Source: CAMAPP01 sp046153685
GTDB lineage: Bacteria; Pseudomonadota; Alphaproteobacteria; CADEGL01
NCBI GenBank assembly: GCA_046153685.1
Contig: JBJXGH010000091.1
Location: 1-37,690 of the forward strand
Direction of reading: 5' to 3'
Length of the DNA: 37,690 nt
The first letter of the stretch is position 1. Every line of letters begins with the position of its first letter. This document shows positions 22,772 through 31,084 of the stretch, piece by piece. The position numbers and the translations under genes were made by a program. Below the pieces are notes generated by a model. The model had not been told where the DNA came from. It was given only the letters and a program-made list of their open reading frames with translations, and did no database searches.

Positions 22772-24750
22772 TGGGCTAGGGGCGGTGGATTACCCCGCCC
22801 GCGCCGCAAATCGTGTTCGATGAGCGCCAGGCGCTGGCTGTCGCCCAGGCGCCAGCGATAGACCTGAACTCCCTCGATCACGCGCTGGACGTAATCGCGC
22901 GTTTCGTTGAACGGGATCAGCTCCACCCAGTCGATGGCGTCGATTTCACCGGTGCGCGGATCGCCGTTCGCTCTTAGCCACTGGCGCACGCGGCCCGGAC
23001 CTGCGTTGTAGGCCGCGGCCGCGAGAATGTAGGAACCCCCAAAATCGCCGAGCTGCTGCTCAAGATAGTGTTTGCCCAGGGTGAGGTTAAAATATGGATC
23101 GTCGTTCAACTTCTTTGAACTGAACTTCAGATTCAACCGCTCTGCGACATTTTTGGCCGTTGCCGGCATGAGTTGCAGCAAGCCGCGCGCGCCCGCATGG
23201 CTCACTGCCATCTGATTGAACGCGCTTTCCTGCCGGATCATGGCAAGCACGAGCGCCATCTCCGGCCCCGGCCCGCCCGGCACGGCGATCACGGGATAGC
23301 CGAGCGAAAGGAAGGTGGCGTCGTCGCGCTTGGCGCGGCGCGCGAGCTTGACCGCCGCATCGGGACGGGCGACCTCGTGAGCCAGCGCGATGACGAGCGC
23401 CTGTTCGACCGCCGTGCCCGCGGTCTCGTCGAGCCGGTCGAGGAAGGCATCGACCAGATCCTTGCGGCCGAGTTCCGCCGCGACGCGCACGACGCGCACC
23501 AATTCGTTCTTCTCGAAGGCCGCCACATCCTGGTTGCCAGGCACGGGATCGACAAGCCGGACCTTGATTTCGCCTGCGCGCACCGTCGCCAACTGGCCGT
23601 AGTAGACCAATGGGTGGCGCGCGGCTTCCTGATATGCCAGGCGCGCGGCTTCGATATTGCCGTCGGCCTCGGCGGCGCGCCCCAGCCAGTAATGGGCGCG
23701 GGCGCGGCTGACTTTGGTCTGCACGCGCTGGCCCATGGTTTCGAAATGGCGGCGCGCCAGAGTTGGCTCGTTCAGGAAGCGCAAGGCGATCCAGCCGGCG
23801 AGCCATTCACCCTCGGCAAAGGCCGCGCCATCCGCGGCGGAGTGCATGGCGGCGATCTTGTAGGCGTCCGAAATCAAACCCGCGGCCAAGGCGCGCCGTG
23901 CCTGAATCGTGCGCTCGTTCCACCAAAGATCGGGGCGGACTAGATCCGCGGGCGATTGCAGCAGCAGCGCGCGGGCGGACTCGTCTTGGCCGGCTTGGCG
24001 CAGCGCGCGCACGCGCTCGTAAAGCAGGCCCGGATCGCCGCGCAAGGCCTCGGGCACTAGCGCCACGAAGCGTTCGGCGCTTCTATCCTGGCGGCGCAGG
24101 CGCAAGCGCGCCTCGGCAAGCGCCCTTGAGGGGCCATCGACGCGGCCCATCTGCACGCGCGCGGCGTCGTCCTGACCGTCCCACACTAGGCGGTCGAGGC
24201 GCGACCAATGGTCCCCGGGCCCGAGCCAAGCGCCATGGACTTTGAGCAGTTCGGCATCCTTGTTGCCCGGAAAGGCGAAATTCGCCCAGGCTTGGCGGAT
24301 AGTCACGATGGCTTGTTGCTCCTGCCCGGCGCGCAGAAGGGCTTCGGCGTGGCGTTGCGCGCCTTCAGGCGTGCGCGGAGGGCTATCGGAGAACCAGGCG
24401 AGCACCGCTTCGTCCGATACGCCGGGGCCGATAGTTTCCTCGGCGCGCTGGCGCAGGGTTTTTGGGCTCGGCCAATTCGGATTGGCGGCGATGAAGCGCG
24501 TGATTTCATCGAACAACGCGCCCGAACTCGGGCTCTTGTATTCGTGCCAGCGGATGAGCTTGTCGGCGAGGGGATGGCGCGCTTGGGCGGCACGGGCGCG
24601 CGCAGCGCTCCAATCGCCCCTGTCGGCGGCGGCAAGGGCCGCCTTGTAGGCGGCCAATTGGTCGTCGCCGAGCACGCCAGCCCGCGCCGGTGCCACGGCA
24701 AGGCAGGCCAGCGCCAAGATCGCGAGCCCCCTCGCCACAGTCCAACCCAT
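22768..24750 (-). CDS. slt: Soluble lytic murein transglycosylase
   Basis: The 660-residue protein has a signal peptide (MGWTVARGLAILALACLAVA ending at PARA), a long alpha-helical superhelix from about 25 to 480, and a C-terminal SLT domain. The catalytic Glu508 is in MIRQESAFNQMAVSHAGARG, followed by LLQLMPATAKNVA, a lysozyme-like AAAYNAGPGRVRQWL and the ETRDYVQRV motif. It cleaves glycan strands with 1,6-anhydro-muramic acid formation. I chose ATG 24750 because GGAGG lies about 9 nt before it; the in-frame GTG 24756 is closer. It heads an operon with the dehalogenase and hydrolase genes and is divergent from dapA. Confidence 0.94.
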   Translation of the reverse strand: MGWTVARGLAILALACLAVAPARAGVLGDDQLAAYKAALAAADRGDWSAARARAAQARHPLADKLIRWHEYKSPSSGALFDEITRFIAANPNWPSPKTLRQRAEETIGPGVSDEAVLAWFSDSPPRTPEGAQRHAEALLRAGQEQQAIVTIRQAWANFAFPGNKDAELLKVHGAWLGPGDHWSRLDRLVWDGQDDAARVQMGRVDGPSRALAEARLRLRRQDRSAERFVALVPEALRGDPGLLYERVRALRQAGQDESARALLLQSPADLVRPDLWWNERTIQARRALAAGLISDAYKIAAMHSAADGAAFAEGEWLAGWIALRFLNEPTLARRHFETMGQRVQTKVSRARAHYWLGRAAEADGNIEAARLAYQEAARHPLVYYGQLATVRAGEIKVRLVDPVPGNQDVAAFEKNELVRVVRVAAELGRKDLVDAFLDRLDETAGTAVEQALVIALAHEVARPDAAVKLARRAKRDDATFLSLGYPVIAVPGGPGPEMALVLAMIRQESAFNQMAVSHAGARGLLQLMPATAKNVAERLNLKFSSKKLNDDPYFNLTLGKHYLEQQLGDFGGSYILAAAAYNAGPGRVRQWLRANGDPRTGEIDAIDWVELIPFNETRDYVQRVIEGVQVYRWRLGDSQRLALIEHDLRRGRGNPPPLAQ

Positions 24751-24832
24751 CGACACGCCCCTCCGATCGCCGAAGCGCGCGCAGATTGTAGCTGCGCGCG
24801 CGCGATTGGGCTAGACGCGCGGCGGGGCCGCC

Positions 24833-24844
24833 GGGTGGCCACCC
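24833..24844. repeat. 12-bp perfect palindrome between slt and dapA
   Basis: GGGTGGCCACCC at 24833-24844 is a perfect palindrome in the 220-bp divergent gap between slt and dapA. It could be a regulator site for either gene. In such GC-rich DNA a chance palindrome of this length is not rare. Confidence 0.35.
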
Positions 24845-24970
24845 TGTTAGGCCCATGCGATGTGCGCCGAGGCCAAGGCGCGATGTCGGCCCGGCTTGCC
24901 GCTCGGCGGGACTGGGACTATCGTTGCGAGGCGCCGGATTTTCTGGCGGTTCAAGCCGCACGAGGATGCC

Positions 24971-25870
24971 ATGTTCAAGGGTTGCTACACCGCGCTCATC
25001 ACCCCCATGAAGGGCGGGAAGGTCGATGACAAAGCGTTCCAGCGTTTCGTGCAGTGGCAAATCGAACAAGGCATTCACGGCGTCGTGCCGTGCGGCACTA
25101 CTGGGGAATCGCCCACCCTCAGCCATCCCGAGCACGACCGCGTCATCGAGTTGTGCATCGAGGTCGCGGCGGGCAAGGTTCCGGTCATTGCCGGCACGGG
25201 TTCGAATTCGACCGAGGAGGCGATCCGGCTGACGTTGCACGCTCAGAAGGCGGGCGCCGCTGCCTCGCTCCAGGTCATGCCCTATTACAACAAGCCGACT
25301 CAAGAGGGCCTGTACCAGCACTTCAAGGCGATTCACGACGCCACCGAGATTCCCCTGCTGATTTACAACATTCCCGGCCGGTCGGCCGTGGACATGGGTC
25401 TGGAGACGATGGCGCGGCTTGCCAAATTGCCGCGCATTGTCGGAGTGAAGGATGCGACCAACGACCTGACGCGCCCGGTCACGACGCGACTGGCCTGCGG
25501 TCCTGAGTTCTGCTTGCTGTCGGGCGAGGATCCGACCATCGGCGGTTTCCTCGGCCAAGGCGGCCACGGCATCATCTCGGTTTGCACCAATATTGCGCCA
25601 AAGTTGAACGTCCAGATGTTCGAGGCGTGGTGGCGGGGCGACATGGTCGCGTTCGGTCAGATTCGCGATCGGCTGATGCCGGTATCGCTCGCGCTGTTCG
25701 CCGAGACGAGCCCCGGGCCGGTCAAGTACGCGGCGAGTCTCTTGGGTCTATGCGCGGGCGAGGTGCGTCTGCCGCTCGTCGAGCCGGGCGAAGCGACCAA
25801 GACTCGCATGCGCGAGGCGCTCGTGGGCGCGGGCCTACTCGGCGCGCAAGGCCAGCGCGCAGCGGAGTGA
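24971..25870 (+). CDS. dapA: 4-hydroxy-tetrahydrodipicolinate synthase
   Basis: The 299-residue TIM-barrel enzyme condenses pyruvate with aspartate semialdehyde in lysine and diaminopimelate synthesis. It has MFKGCYTALITPMKGGKVDD, the pyruvate-binding PCGTTGESPTLS, the catalytic Tyr in VMPYYNKPTQEG and the Schiff-base Lys160 in IVGVKDAT. NIPGRSAVDM follows the Tyr motif as expected. ATG 24971 with GAGG upstream fits the family start; in-frame starts further left do not. Its stop overlaps the smpB start (GTGA), a pairing common in alphaproteobacteria. Confidence 0.97.
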   Translation: MFKGCYTALITPMKGGKVDDKAFQRFVQWQIEQGIHGVVPCGTTGESPTLSHPEHDRVIELCIEVAAGKVPVIAGTGSNSTEEAIRLTLHAQKAGAAASLQVMPYYNKPTQEGLYQHFKAIHDATEIPLLIYNIPGRSAVDMGLETMARLAKLPRIVGVKDATNDLTRPVTTRLACGPEFCLLSGEDPTIGGFLGQGGHGIISVCTNIAPKLNVQMFEAWWRGDMVAFGQIRDRLMPVSLALFAETSPGPVKYAASLLGLCAGEVRLPLVEPGEATKTRMREALVGAGLLGAQGQRAAE

Positions 25871-26331
25871 GCGAGCCGCGCGCCGCCGCCCAGAACCGCA
25901 AGGCCCGCCACGAGTACTTCATCGACGAGCGGATCGAGGCGGGGATCGTGCTCGCCGGCACCGAGGTCAAGGCGCTGCGCGAGGGACGCGGCAATATCGT
26001 CGAATCCTATGCGGGCGAGAAGGGCGGCGAGCTCTTCCTGTTCAACGCCTATATTCCGGAATACGGCCCCGCGTCACGCTTCAATCACGAGCCGCGCCGG
26101 CCGCGAAAGCTGCTGCTGCATCGGCGCGAGGTGCTCCGTCTTGCGGGCGCGGTCGCGCGCAAAGGGGTGACGCTCGTGCCCCTGTCGATCTATTTCAACG
26201 AGCGCGGCCGCGCCAAGGTGGAATTGGCGATCGCCACGGGCAAAAAGCAGCACGACAAGCGCGAGACCATCAAGGCGCGCGACTGGGACCGGCAGAAACA
26301 GCGCCTGCTGCGCGGACGCGGTCGCGAATAG
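25867..26331 (+). CDS. smpB: SsrA-binding protein SmpB
   Basis: The 154-residue protein matches SmpB along its length: AAQNRKARHEYFIDERIEAG, VLAGTEVKALREGRGNIVES, LFLFNAYIPEYGPASRFNHE, PRRPRKLLLHRREV, KGVTLVPLSIYFNERGRAKV and the basic tail KKQHDKRETIKARDWDRQKQ. It carries tmRNA to stalled ribosomes. The start is GTG 25867, overlapping the dapA stop. The tail that enters the mRNA channel is intact. It ends 10 bp from the convergent glycosylase gene. Confidence 0.97.
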   Translation: MSEPRAAAQNRKARHEYFIDERIEAGIVLAGTEVKALREGRGNIVESYAGEKGGELFLFNAYIPEYGPASRFNHEPRRPRKLLLHRREVLRLAGAVARKGVTLVPLSIYFNERGRAKVELAIATGKKQHDKRETIKARDWDRQKQRLLRGRGRE

Positions 26332-26341
26332 GCGTGTGCGG

Positions 26342-27010
26342 CTAAGTCCCGGCCCGGCGGCGTGCCTCGCCGACGACCGTATCGAACATCGCAACCGTAA
26401 GCCGCCCGGTGTTCGTGTTCAGGCGCGAGCAGTGGTAGCTGTCGATGATCGAGAGGCCATTGGGCAATTCGTGCACCGCGCCGTGGGCGAAGGGCCAAAG
26501 GCGCAGCGGCGTAAGGCCAAAGACCGCGAGGAGCTGGGCGTGCGCGCCCGCGCCGAGCGCCAGGATGGCGCGTAAATGCACCATCGCCGCGATCTCCGCC
26601 GCGAGAAATGGCCGGCACTGGACGAATTCGTTCGGTAAGGGCTTGTTCGCAGGCGGCACGCAGCGGACCGCATTGGTCACCCGGCAGCGATGCAAGACCA
26701 GCCCGTCATCGGCGTGCTCGGCATAGAGGCCGCGCGCGAGGCCGGCGCGAAGCAGAGCGGGGTATAGGAGTTTACCCGCGTGGTCGCCCGTGAATGGGCG
26801 GGCGGTGCGGTTGGCGCCCTTCAAGCCGGGAGCGAGGCCGACAACGAGAAGGCGCGCATCAAGTGCGCCGAAGGCGCGCACGGGCGAATTGTGCCAATCG
26901 GGTCGCACGGCCCGGTTCCGGGCGCGGAACGTGGCAAGGCGAGGGCAGAGCGCGCATTCGGCCGCTGGCTCAAGTTTGGCGAGCTGCCGATGGTTTCGCC
27001 TCGCCGTCAT
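26342..27010 (-). CDS. Type-5 uracil-DNA glycosylase (UDGb, iron-sulfur)
   Basis: The 222-residue protein matches thermophile/actinobacterial-type UDGb. The active-site motif GLAPGLKGANRTARPFTGD is present (the usual G before RPFTGD is A here), as is the C-terminal SYHCSRLNTNTGRL block. Four cysteines, Cys19 and Cys22 in ECALCPRL, Cys117 in AVRCVPP and Cys132 in VQCRPFL, should bind a 4Fe-4S cluster. It removes uracil and other deaminated bases. It follows the NYN gene by 38 bp on the same strand and may share its transcript. Confidence 0.9.
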   Translation of the reverse strand: MTARRNHRQLAKLEPAAECALCPRLATFRARNRAVRPDWHNSPVRAFGALDARLLVVGLAPGLKGANRTARPFTGDHAGKLLYPALLRAGLARGLYAEHADDGLVLHRCRVTNAVRCVPPANKPLPNEFVQCRPFLAAEIAAMVHLRAILALGAGAHAQLLAVFGLTPLRLWPFAHGAVHELPNGLSIIDSYHCSRLNTNTGRLTVAMFDTVVGEARRRAGT

Positions 27011-27048
27011 GGTCGGGCCAAGGGAAGGTCGGGCTGCGCGCGTGGGGC

Positions 27049-27615
27049 TCAGACTTGAAGCGCGGTTTCGCCGATCTGCTGGGGGCGCGGCGCGCGTTGA
27101 ATGTCGATAGCCAAATCCTGAAGCTCGATGAAATTGTCGGCCTGGCGGCGCAATTCGTCGGCGATCATCGGCGGCTGCGAGCGGACGGTGCTGATCACGG
27201 TCACGCGCGCGCCCTTGCGCTGGACAGCCTCGATTAGGCGGCGAAAATCGCCGTCGCCGGAGAATAGCAAGATATGATCGAGACGCTCGGCCATCTCCAT
27301 CATGTCGATGGCGATCTCGATGTCCATGTTGCCCTTGATCTTTCGTCGCCCCTGGGCGTCGGTGTATTCCTTCGCCGGCTTGGTGACGACGGAATAGCCG
27401 TTGTAATCGAGCCAGTCGACGAGCGGGCGTAGGGGGGAGTATTCCTGATCCTCGATGATGGCGGTGTAATATAGGGCGCGCACCAGACGGCCGCGTTTCT
27501 CGAACAGTTGCAGGAGTTTTCTGTAGTCGATGTCGAAGGCCAGGGCCCGGGCGGCGGCGTACAAATTCGCACCGTCGATGAACAGGGCCGTACGTTCCTG
27601 GGGATAAAAGATCAT
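27049..27615 (-). CDS. NYN-domain (LabA/DUF88-type) putative RNase
   Basis: The 188-residue protein is a PIN-like NYN domain: RTALFIDGANLY with Asp14, YYTAIIEDQEYSPLRPLVDW, KGNMDIEIAIDMMEMAERLD, LFSGDGDFRRLIEAVQRKG and VTVISTV. The acids in FIDGAN, GNMDIEI and SGDGDF should bind metal as in LabA-like and MARF1-type nucleases. No separate RNA-binding domain is present. GAGGAG lies upstream of ATG 27615. The gene heads a probable two-gene operon with a DNA-repair glycosylase; the RNA target is unknown. Confidence 0.92.
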   Translation of the reverse strand: MIFYPQERTALFIDGANLYAAARALAFDIDYRKLLQLFEKRGRLVRALYYTAIIEDQEYSPLRPLVDWLDYNGYSVVTKPAKEYTDAQGRRKIKGNMDIEIAIDMMEMAERLDHILLFSGDGDFRRLIEAVQRKGARVTVISTVRSQPPMIADELRRQADNFIELQDLAIDIQRAPRPQQIGETALQV

Positions 27616-27785
27616 GGCAATGCGCTCCTCGAAATCGTCGCGCCGTCCACGGGGGACGAGGCGCGGCCGCCCGACAATAACTCAGTGCCGTCCCGCGTGC
27701 GGTTTGCCGGAAATGTCCGCATGATTTTCGGGGTGGCCGAATGGCCGCAGTCTTGCCAGCTTCGCGTCACCTGGCAAGTGCGGCC

Positions 27786-28268
27786 ATGATCCTCATCGGC
27801 CTCGGCGCCAATTTGCCCGGACCTTGGGGCAAGCCGTCGGCAGCGCTCGCGCGCGCTCTTGCGCGGCTCGACGAATTGGGCGTGCGCGTGCGCGCGCGTT
27901 CACGCGATTTCGCAAGCGCGCCCGTTCCGCCGTCCGATCAGCCGTGGTTCGTGAACGCCGTCGCGGCGCTGGACACGGCGCTCGATCCCGCGAGCCTGCT
28001 CGCGCTCCTGCTGCGTATCGAAACCGAGGGTGGGCGGGCACGGGGCGCGGCCAATGCCGCGCGTAGCCTCGATCTCGACCTTCTCGATTATGATGGGCGA
28101 ATTTCGGACGGTCCGCCGATCCTGCCCCACCCGCGCATGCACGAGCGTGCCTTCGTTCTCGCGCCCCTGGCCGAGATCGCGCCCGAATGGCGCCACCCCG
28201 CTTTGGGCCTGGGTGCCCGGGCCTTGCTTGACAGCTTGGGGAGTGGCCATGCGGCGCGGCCGTTTTAG
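27786..28268 (+). CDS. folK: 6-hydroxymethyl-7,8-dihydropterin pyrophosphokinase
   Basis: The 160-residue protein matches HPPK: MILIGLGANLPGP at the start, then SRDFASAPVPPSDQPWFVNA, a RSLDLDLLDYDG metal-binding block and LPHPRMHERAFVLAPLAEIA near the end. It transfers pyrophosphate from ATP to the pterin in folate synthesis. I chose ATG 27786, since the family begins with the IGLGAN strand; an in-frame ATG at 27741 adds an unrelated stretch. It precedes rpoZ on the same strand with a 150-bp gap. No folP or folB gene is beside it. Confidence 0.93.
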   Translation: MILIGLGANLPGPWGKPSAALARALARLDELGVRVRARSRDFASAPVPPSDQPWFVNAVAALDTALDPASLLALLLRIETEGGRARGAANAARSLDLDLLDYDGRISDGPPILPHPRMHERAFVLAPLAEIAPEWRHPALGLGARALLDSLGSGHAARPF

Positions 28269-28366
28269 GCGCGATCGGCGCCCTTGCGGCCAACACGAGA
28301 AGTGAATATGTTGTGCTTTCAATGGGTTCGGCGGTGCGCACGAGTGGGCCCGCAACCCATTATCCC

Positions 28367-28402
28367 GTTGATATTCAAGACACAGTTGACACTCAAGACT
28401 CA
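28367..28402 (+). repeat. Back-to-back 18-bp imperfect tandem repeat upstream of rpoZ
   Basis: GTTGATATTCAAGACACA (28367-28384) is followed directly by GTTGACACTCAAGACTCA (28385-28402), 15 of 18 positions identical. The second copy contains TTGACA, a perfect -35, but no matching -10 follows at proper spacing. The repeat ends 18 bp before the rpoZ start and may be a regulator site or part of its promoter/leader. Confidence 0.6.
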
Positions 28403-28420
28403 TTCGGCGAGGCATCCCTC

Positions 28421-28846
28421 ATGGCGCGCGTAACCGTCGAAGACTGCATCCTTAAGGTCACAAATCGCTTCGACCTGGTGATCTATTCGGGCCAGCGTGC
28501 GCGAAATATCGCCGCCGGCGGCGCGCTGACGCTTGAGCGTGACAACGACAAGAACCCGGTCATCGCGCTGCGCGAGATTGCCGAGGGCACGGTCGAGCCT
28601 GCAGACCTTGAGGAATCGGTCATCAAGAGCCTGCAGAAGATCGTCGAACTCGACGAGCCGGAGGCCGAAGAAGAAATGGAGATGATCACGGCCGAATCCC
28701 TGGCGCAGACGGTCGCAGAGGATTTGGGACAAATCATCAACGACGCCGAGGACGAAGACGACGAAGAGATCGAGTCCGAAGCGGTCGAGGGACAAGAAGA
28801 ATCGGTCGAGGAAGTGGCGGCGGAGGACGAGCCGTCTGCGGCGTAA
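28421..28846 (+). CDS. rpoZ: RNA polymerase omega subunit
   Basis: The 141-residue protein opens with the conserved omega core MARVTVEDCILKVTNRFDLV, then SGQRARNIAAGGALTLERDN and KNPVIALREIAEGTV. Residues from about 66 onward are an acidic tail, with runs such as EPEAEEEMEMI and EDEDDEEIESE, longer than the 91-residue enteric protein. Omega helps assemble the polymerase and forms part of a (p)ppGpp site in some bacteria. The start at ATG 28421 fits the family. The neighbouring gene downstream is the (p)ppGpp enzyme, a conserved pairing. Confidence 0.95.
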   Translation: MARVTVEDCILKVTNRFDLVIYSGQRARNIAAGGALTLERDNDKNPVIALREIAEGTVEPADLEESVIKSLQKIVELDEPEAEEEMEMITAESLAQTVAEDLGQIINDAEDEDDEEIESEAVEGQEESVEEVAAEDEPSAA

Positions 28847-28928
28847 CCGATCTCTCGATCGAGGCACCTAAGATCCGGGCGCCGGCCGCGCGTGCGGCAT
28901 GGACGTGGCGCCTCGGCGGCGAGGCGAT

Positions 28929-31061
28929 ATGATCCGCCAGCATCAACTGGTCGAAAAGATCAAATCCTACGATCCGCAGGCCGACGAGGACCTGTTGAAT
29001 CGCGCATACGTGTTCTCGATGAAGGCGCATGGGGCGCAGCTGCGCGATTCGGGCGATCCGTATTTTTCCCATCCGCTCGAAGTCGCCGCCATCCTCGCCC
29101 AGTACAAACTCGACGCGGCCTCCATCGCGACAGCGCTTCTGCACGATACGGTCGAGGACACGCTTGCGACAATCGACGAGATCGAAGCCATGTTCGGCTC
29201 CGAAGTCGCGAGGCTGGTTGACGGCGTCACCAAGCTCTCGCGCATCGAGTTGCAATCGGACCACACCAAGCAGGCCGAAAACTTCCGCAAGCTTGTCTTG
29301 GCGATGTCGGAGGACTTGCGCGTCCTGCTGGTCAAGCTCGCGGACCGCTTGCACAACATGCGCACCCTGCACCACGTGGCCGACGCCGATCGCCGCCGGC
29401 GCACGGCGCGCGAGACAATGGAAATCTATGCGCCCCTGGCCGAGCGCATCGGCATGCATGCGATCAAAGACGAGCTCCAGGATTTGGCGTTCCGCGAGAT
29501 CAATCCCGATGCGCGCGATTCGATTGTTAAGCGCCAGGGGTATTTGCGCGAGCAGGGCGGAGCGCTTGTGCCGCGCATCGTCGATGCGCTGGAGCGCACC
29601 CTGGCTGCAGGCGGAGTTACGGCGCGCGTCATGGGGCGGGAGAAGCAGCCTTATTCGATCTGGCGCAAGATGCAGCGCAAGAACGTGACCTACGAACAAC
29701 TCGCCGACATCATGGCATTCCGCGTCATGGTCGGCGACGCGACCGAATGCTACCGCGCGCTCGGAGTTATCCATCAGGCTCACCGGGTCGTGCCCGAGCG
29801 CTTCCACGATTACATTTCGACGCCCAAACCCAACGGGTATCGCTCGCTGCATACCGTCGTCATCGGCCCTGAGCGCCAACGCATCGAAATTCAGATTCGC
29901 ACGGAGGATATGCACCAGATCGCGGAGTACGGGCTAGCCGCACACTGGGCGTTCAAACAGGGCGAATCCAAGGTCGATCCGACGCGGTATCGCTGGCTGC
30001 GCGAATTGCTCGACATTCTTGAACAGGCGGCGGGGCCCGAGGATTTTCTTGAGCACACCAAACTCGAAATGTTCCCCGATCAGGTGTTTTGCTTCACGCC
30101 AAAGGGCGATTTGATTGCGTTGCCCCAGCGCGGAACGCCGGTCGATTTCGCCTACGCCATCCATTCCGAGGTCGGCGACAGATGTGTTGGCGCCAAGGTC
30201 AACGGCCGACTCGTGCCGCTGCGCACCCAGCTGCAGAACGGCGATCAGGTCGAAATCGTGACTTCCCACTCGGCCCAGCCCTCGCCCACTTGGGAAAATT
30301 TCGTGGTGACCGGCAAGGCGCGCGCGCGGGTTCGCCGGCTGGTGCGCACCCAACAGCACGACCAATATATCGGCTTGGGCCGCTCCTTGCTCGAGCGCGA
30401 GCTACGCCAGCGAGACATCGAGCCGGACGAGAAACGTCTGGTGTCGGTGATCGAGCGCTTTCACGCCGAAAATCTCGACGAATTGTATGCCCAGATCGGC
30501 TCCGCCAAGCGCGCGGCCGAGGAGGTGGTCCTGGCCGCCTTTCCCAAGGTCGAGAGCATGTGGGCGAATATCGTGCCCATCCGCCGCGTGTTCCAGAAAA
30601 AGGAGAAGGACCAGGCCATCTCGATTCGCGGCCTGATTCCCGGCATGGCGGTGCATTATTCGGGATGCTGCACGCCCGTGCGCGGCGACCGCATCGTCGG
30701 CATCCTGACGCCAGGCAAGGGCGTGACCGTTCACACCATCGACTGCGACGCACTCGAGAGCTTCGCAACCGCGCCCGAACGCTGGATAGATTTGTCCTGG
30801 GACGCCGACGACGAACGCAAGATCCAGCTCGCGCGCATCACTCTCGTGGTCGAGAACAGGCCTGGCAGCCTTGGCAATGTGTGCACCACCATCGGCGGCC
30901 ATGACGGCAATATCCAGAATCTGCGCTTCACCAACCGGCAATCCGATTTCTTTGAAATGACGATCGATATCGAGGTTGCGGACCTGCGCCAATTGCTCGA
31001 TATCCTGGCGGCCCTGCGCGCCATGCCGGCGGTCAATTCCGTCGAGCGGGCGCGGGGCTGA
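28929..31061 (+). CDS. rsh: Bifunctional (p)ppGpp synthetase/hydrolase (RelA/SpoT homolog)
   Basis: The 710-residue protein has the full Rsh layout. The HD hydrolase domain shows HPLEVAAIL (His48) and LLHDTVED (His72, Asp73). The synthetase domain has GREKQPYSIWRKMQRK, RFHDYISTPKPNGYRSLHT and EIQIRTEDMHQIAEYG. A TGS domain starts near VFCFTPKGDLIALPQRGTPV and an ACT domain lies at about 630-705. Both active-site sets look intact, so it should make and degrade the alarmone. I chose ATG 28929 with GAGG just upstream over an in-frame ATG 30 bases earlier. It lies between rpoZ and pdxJ. Confidence 0.97.
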   Translation: MIRQHQLVEKIKSYDPQADEDLLNRAYVFSMKAHGAQLRDSGDPYFSHPLEVAAILAQYKLDAASIATALLHDTVEDTLATIDEIEAMFGSEVARLVDGVTKLSRIELQSDHTKQAENFRKLVLAMSEDLRVLLVKLADRLHNMRTLHHVADADRRRRTARETMEIYAPLAERIGMHAIKDELQDLAFREINPDARDSIVKRQGYLREQGGALVPRIVDALERTLAAGGVTARVMGREKQPYSIWRKMQRKNVTYEQLADIMAFRVMVGDATECYRALGVIHQAHRVVPERFHDYISTPKPNGYRSLHTVVIGPERQRIEIQIRTEDMHQIAEYGLAAHWAFKQGESKVDPTRYRWLRELLDILEQAAGPEDFLEHTKLEMFPDQVFCFTPKGDLIALPQRGTPVDFAYAIHSEVGDRCVGAKVNGRLVPLRTQLQNGDQVEIVTSHSAQPSPTWENFVVTGKARARVRRLVRTQQHDQYIGLGRSLLERELRQRDIEPDEKRLVSVIERFHAENLDELYAQIGSAKRAAEEVVLAAFPKVESMWANIVPIRRVFQKKEKDQAISIRGLIPGMAVHYSGCCTPVRGDRIVGILTPGKGVTVHTIDCDALESFATAPERWIDLSWDADDERKIQLARITLVVENRPGSLGNVCTTIGGHDGNIQNLRFTNRQSDFFEMTIDIEVADLRQLLDILAALRAMPAVNSVERARG

Positions 31062-31084
31062 GAGCGGCTCGCGGAGTCTTCGAG

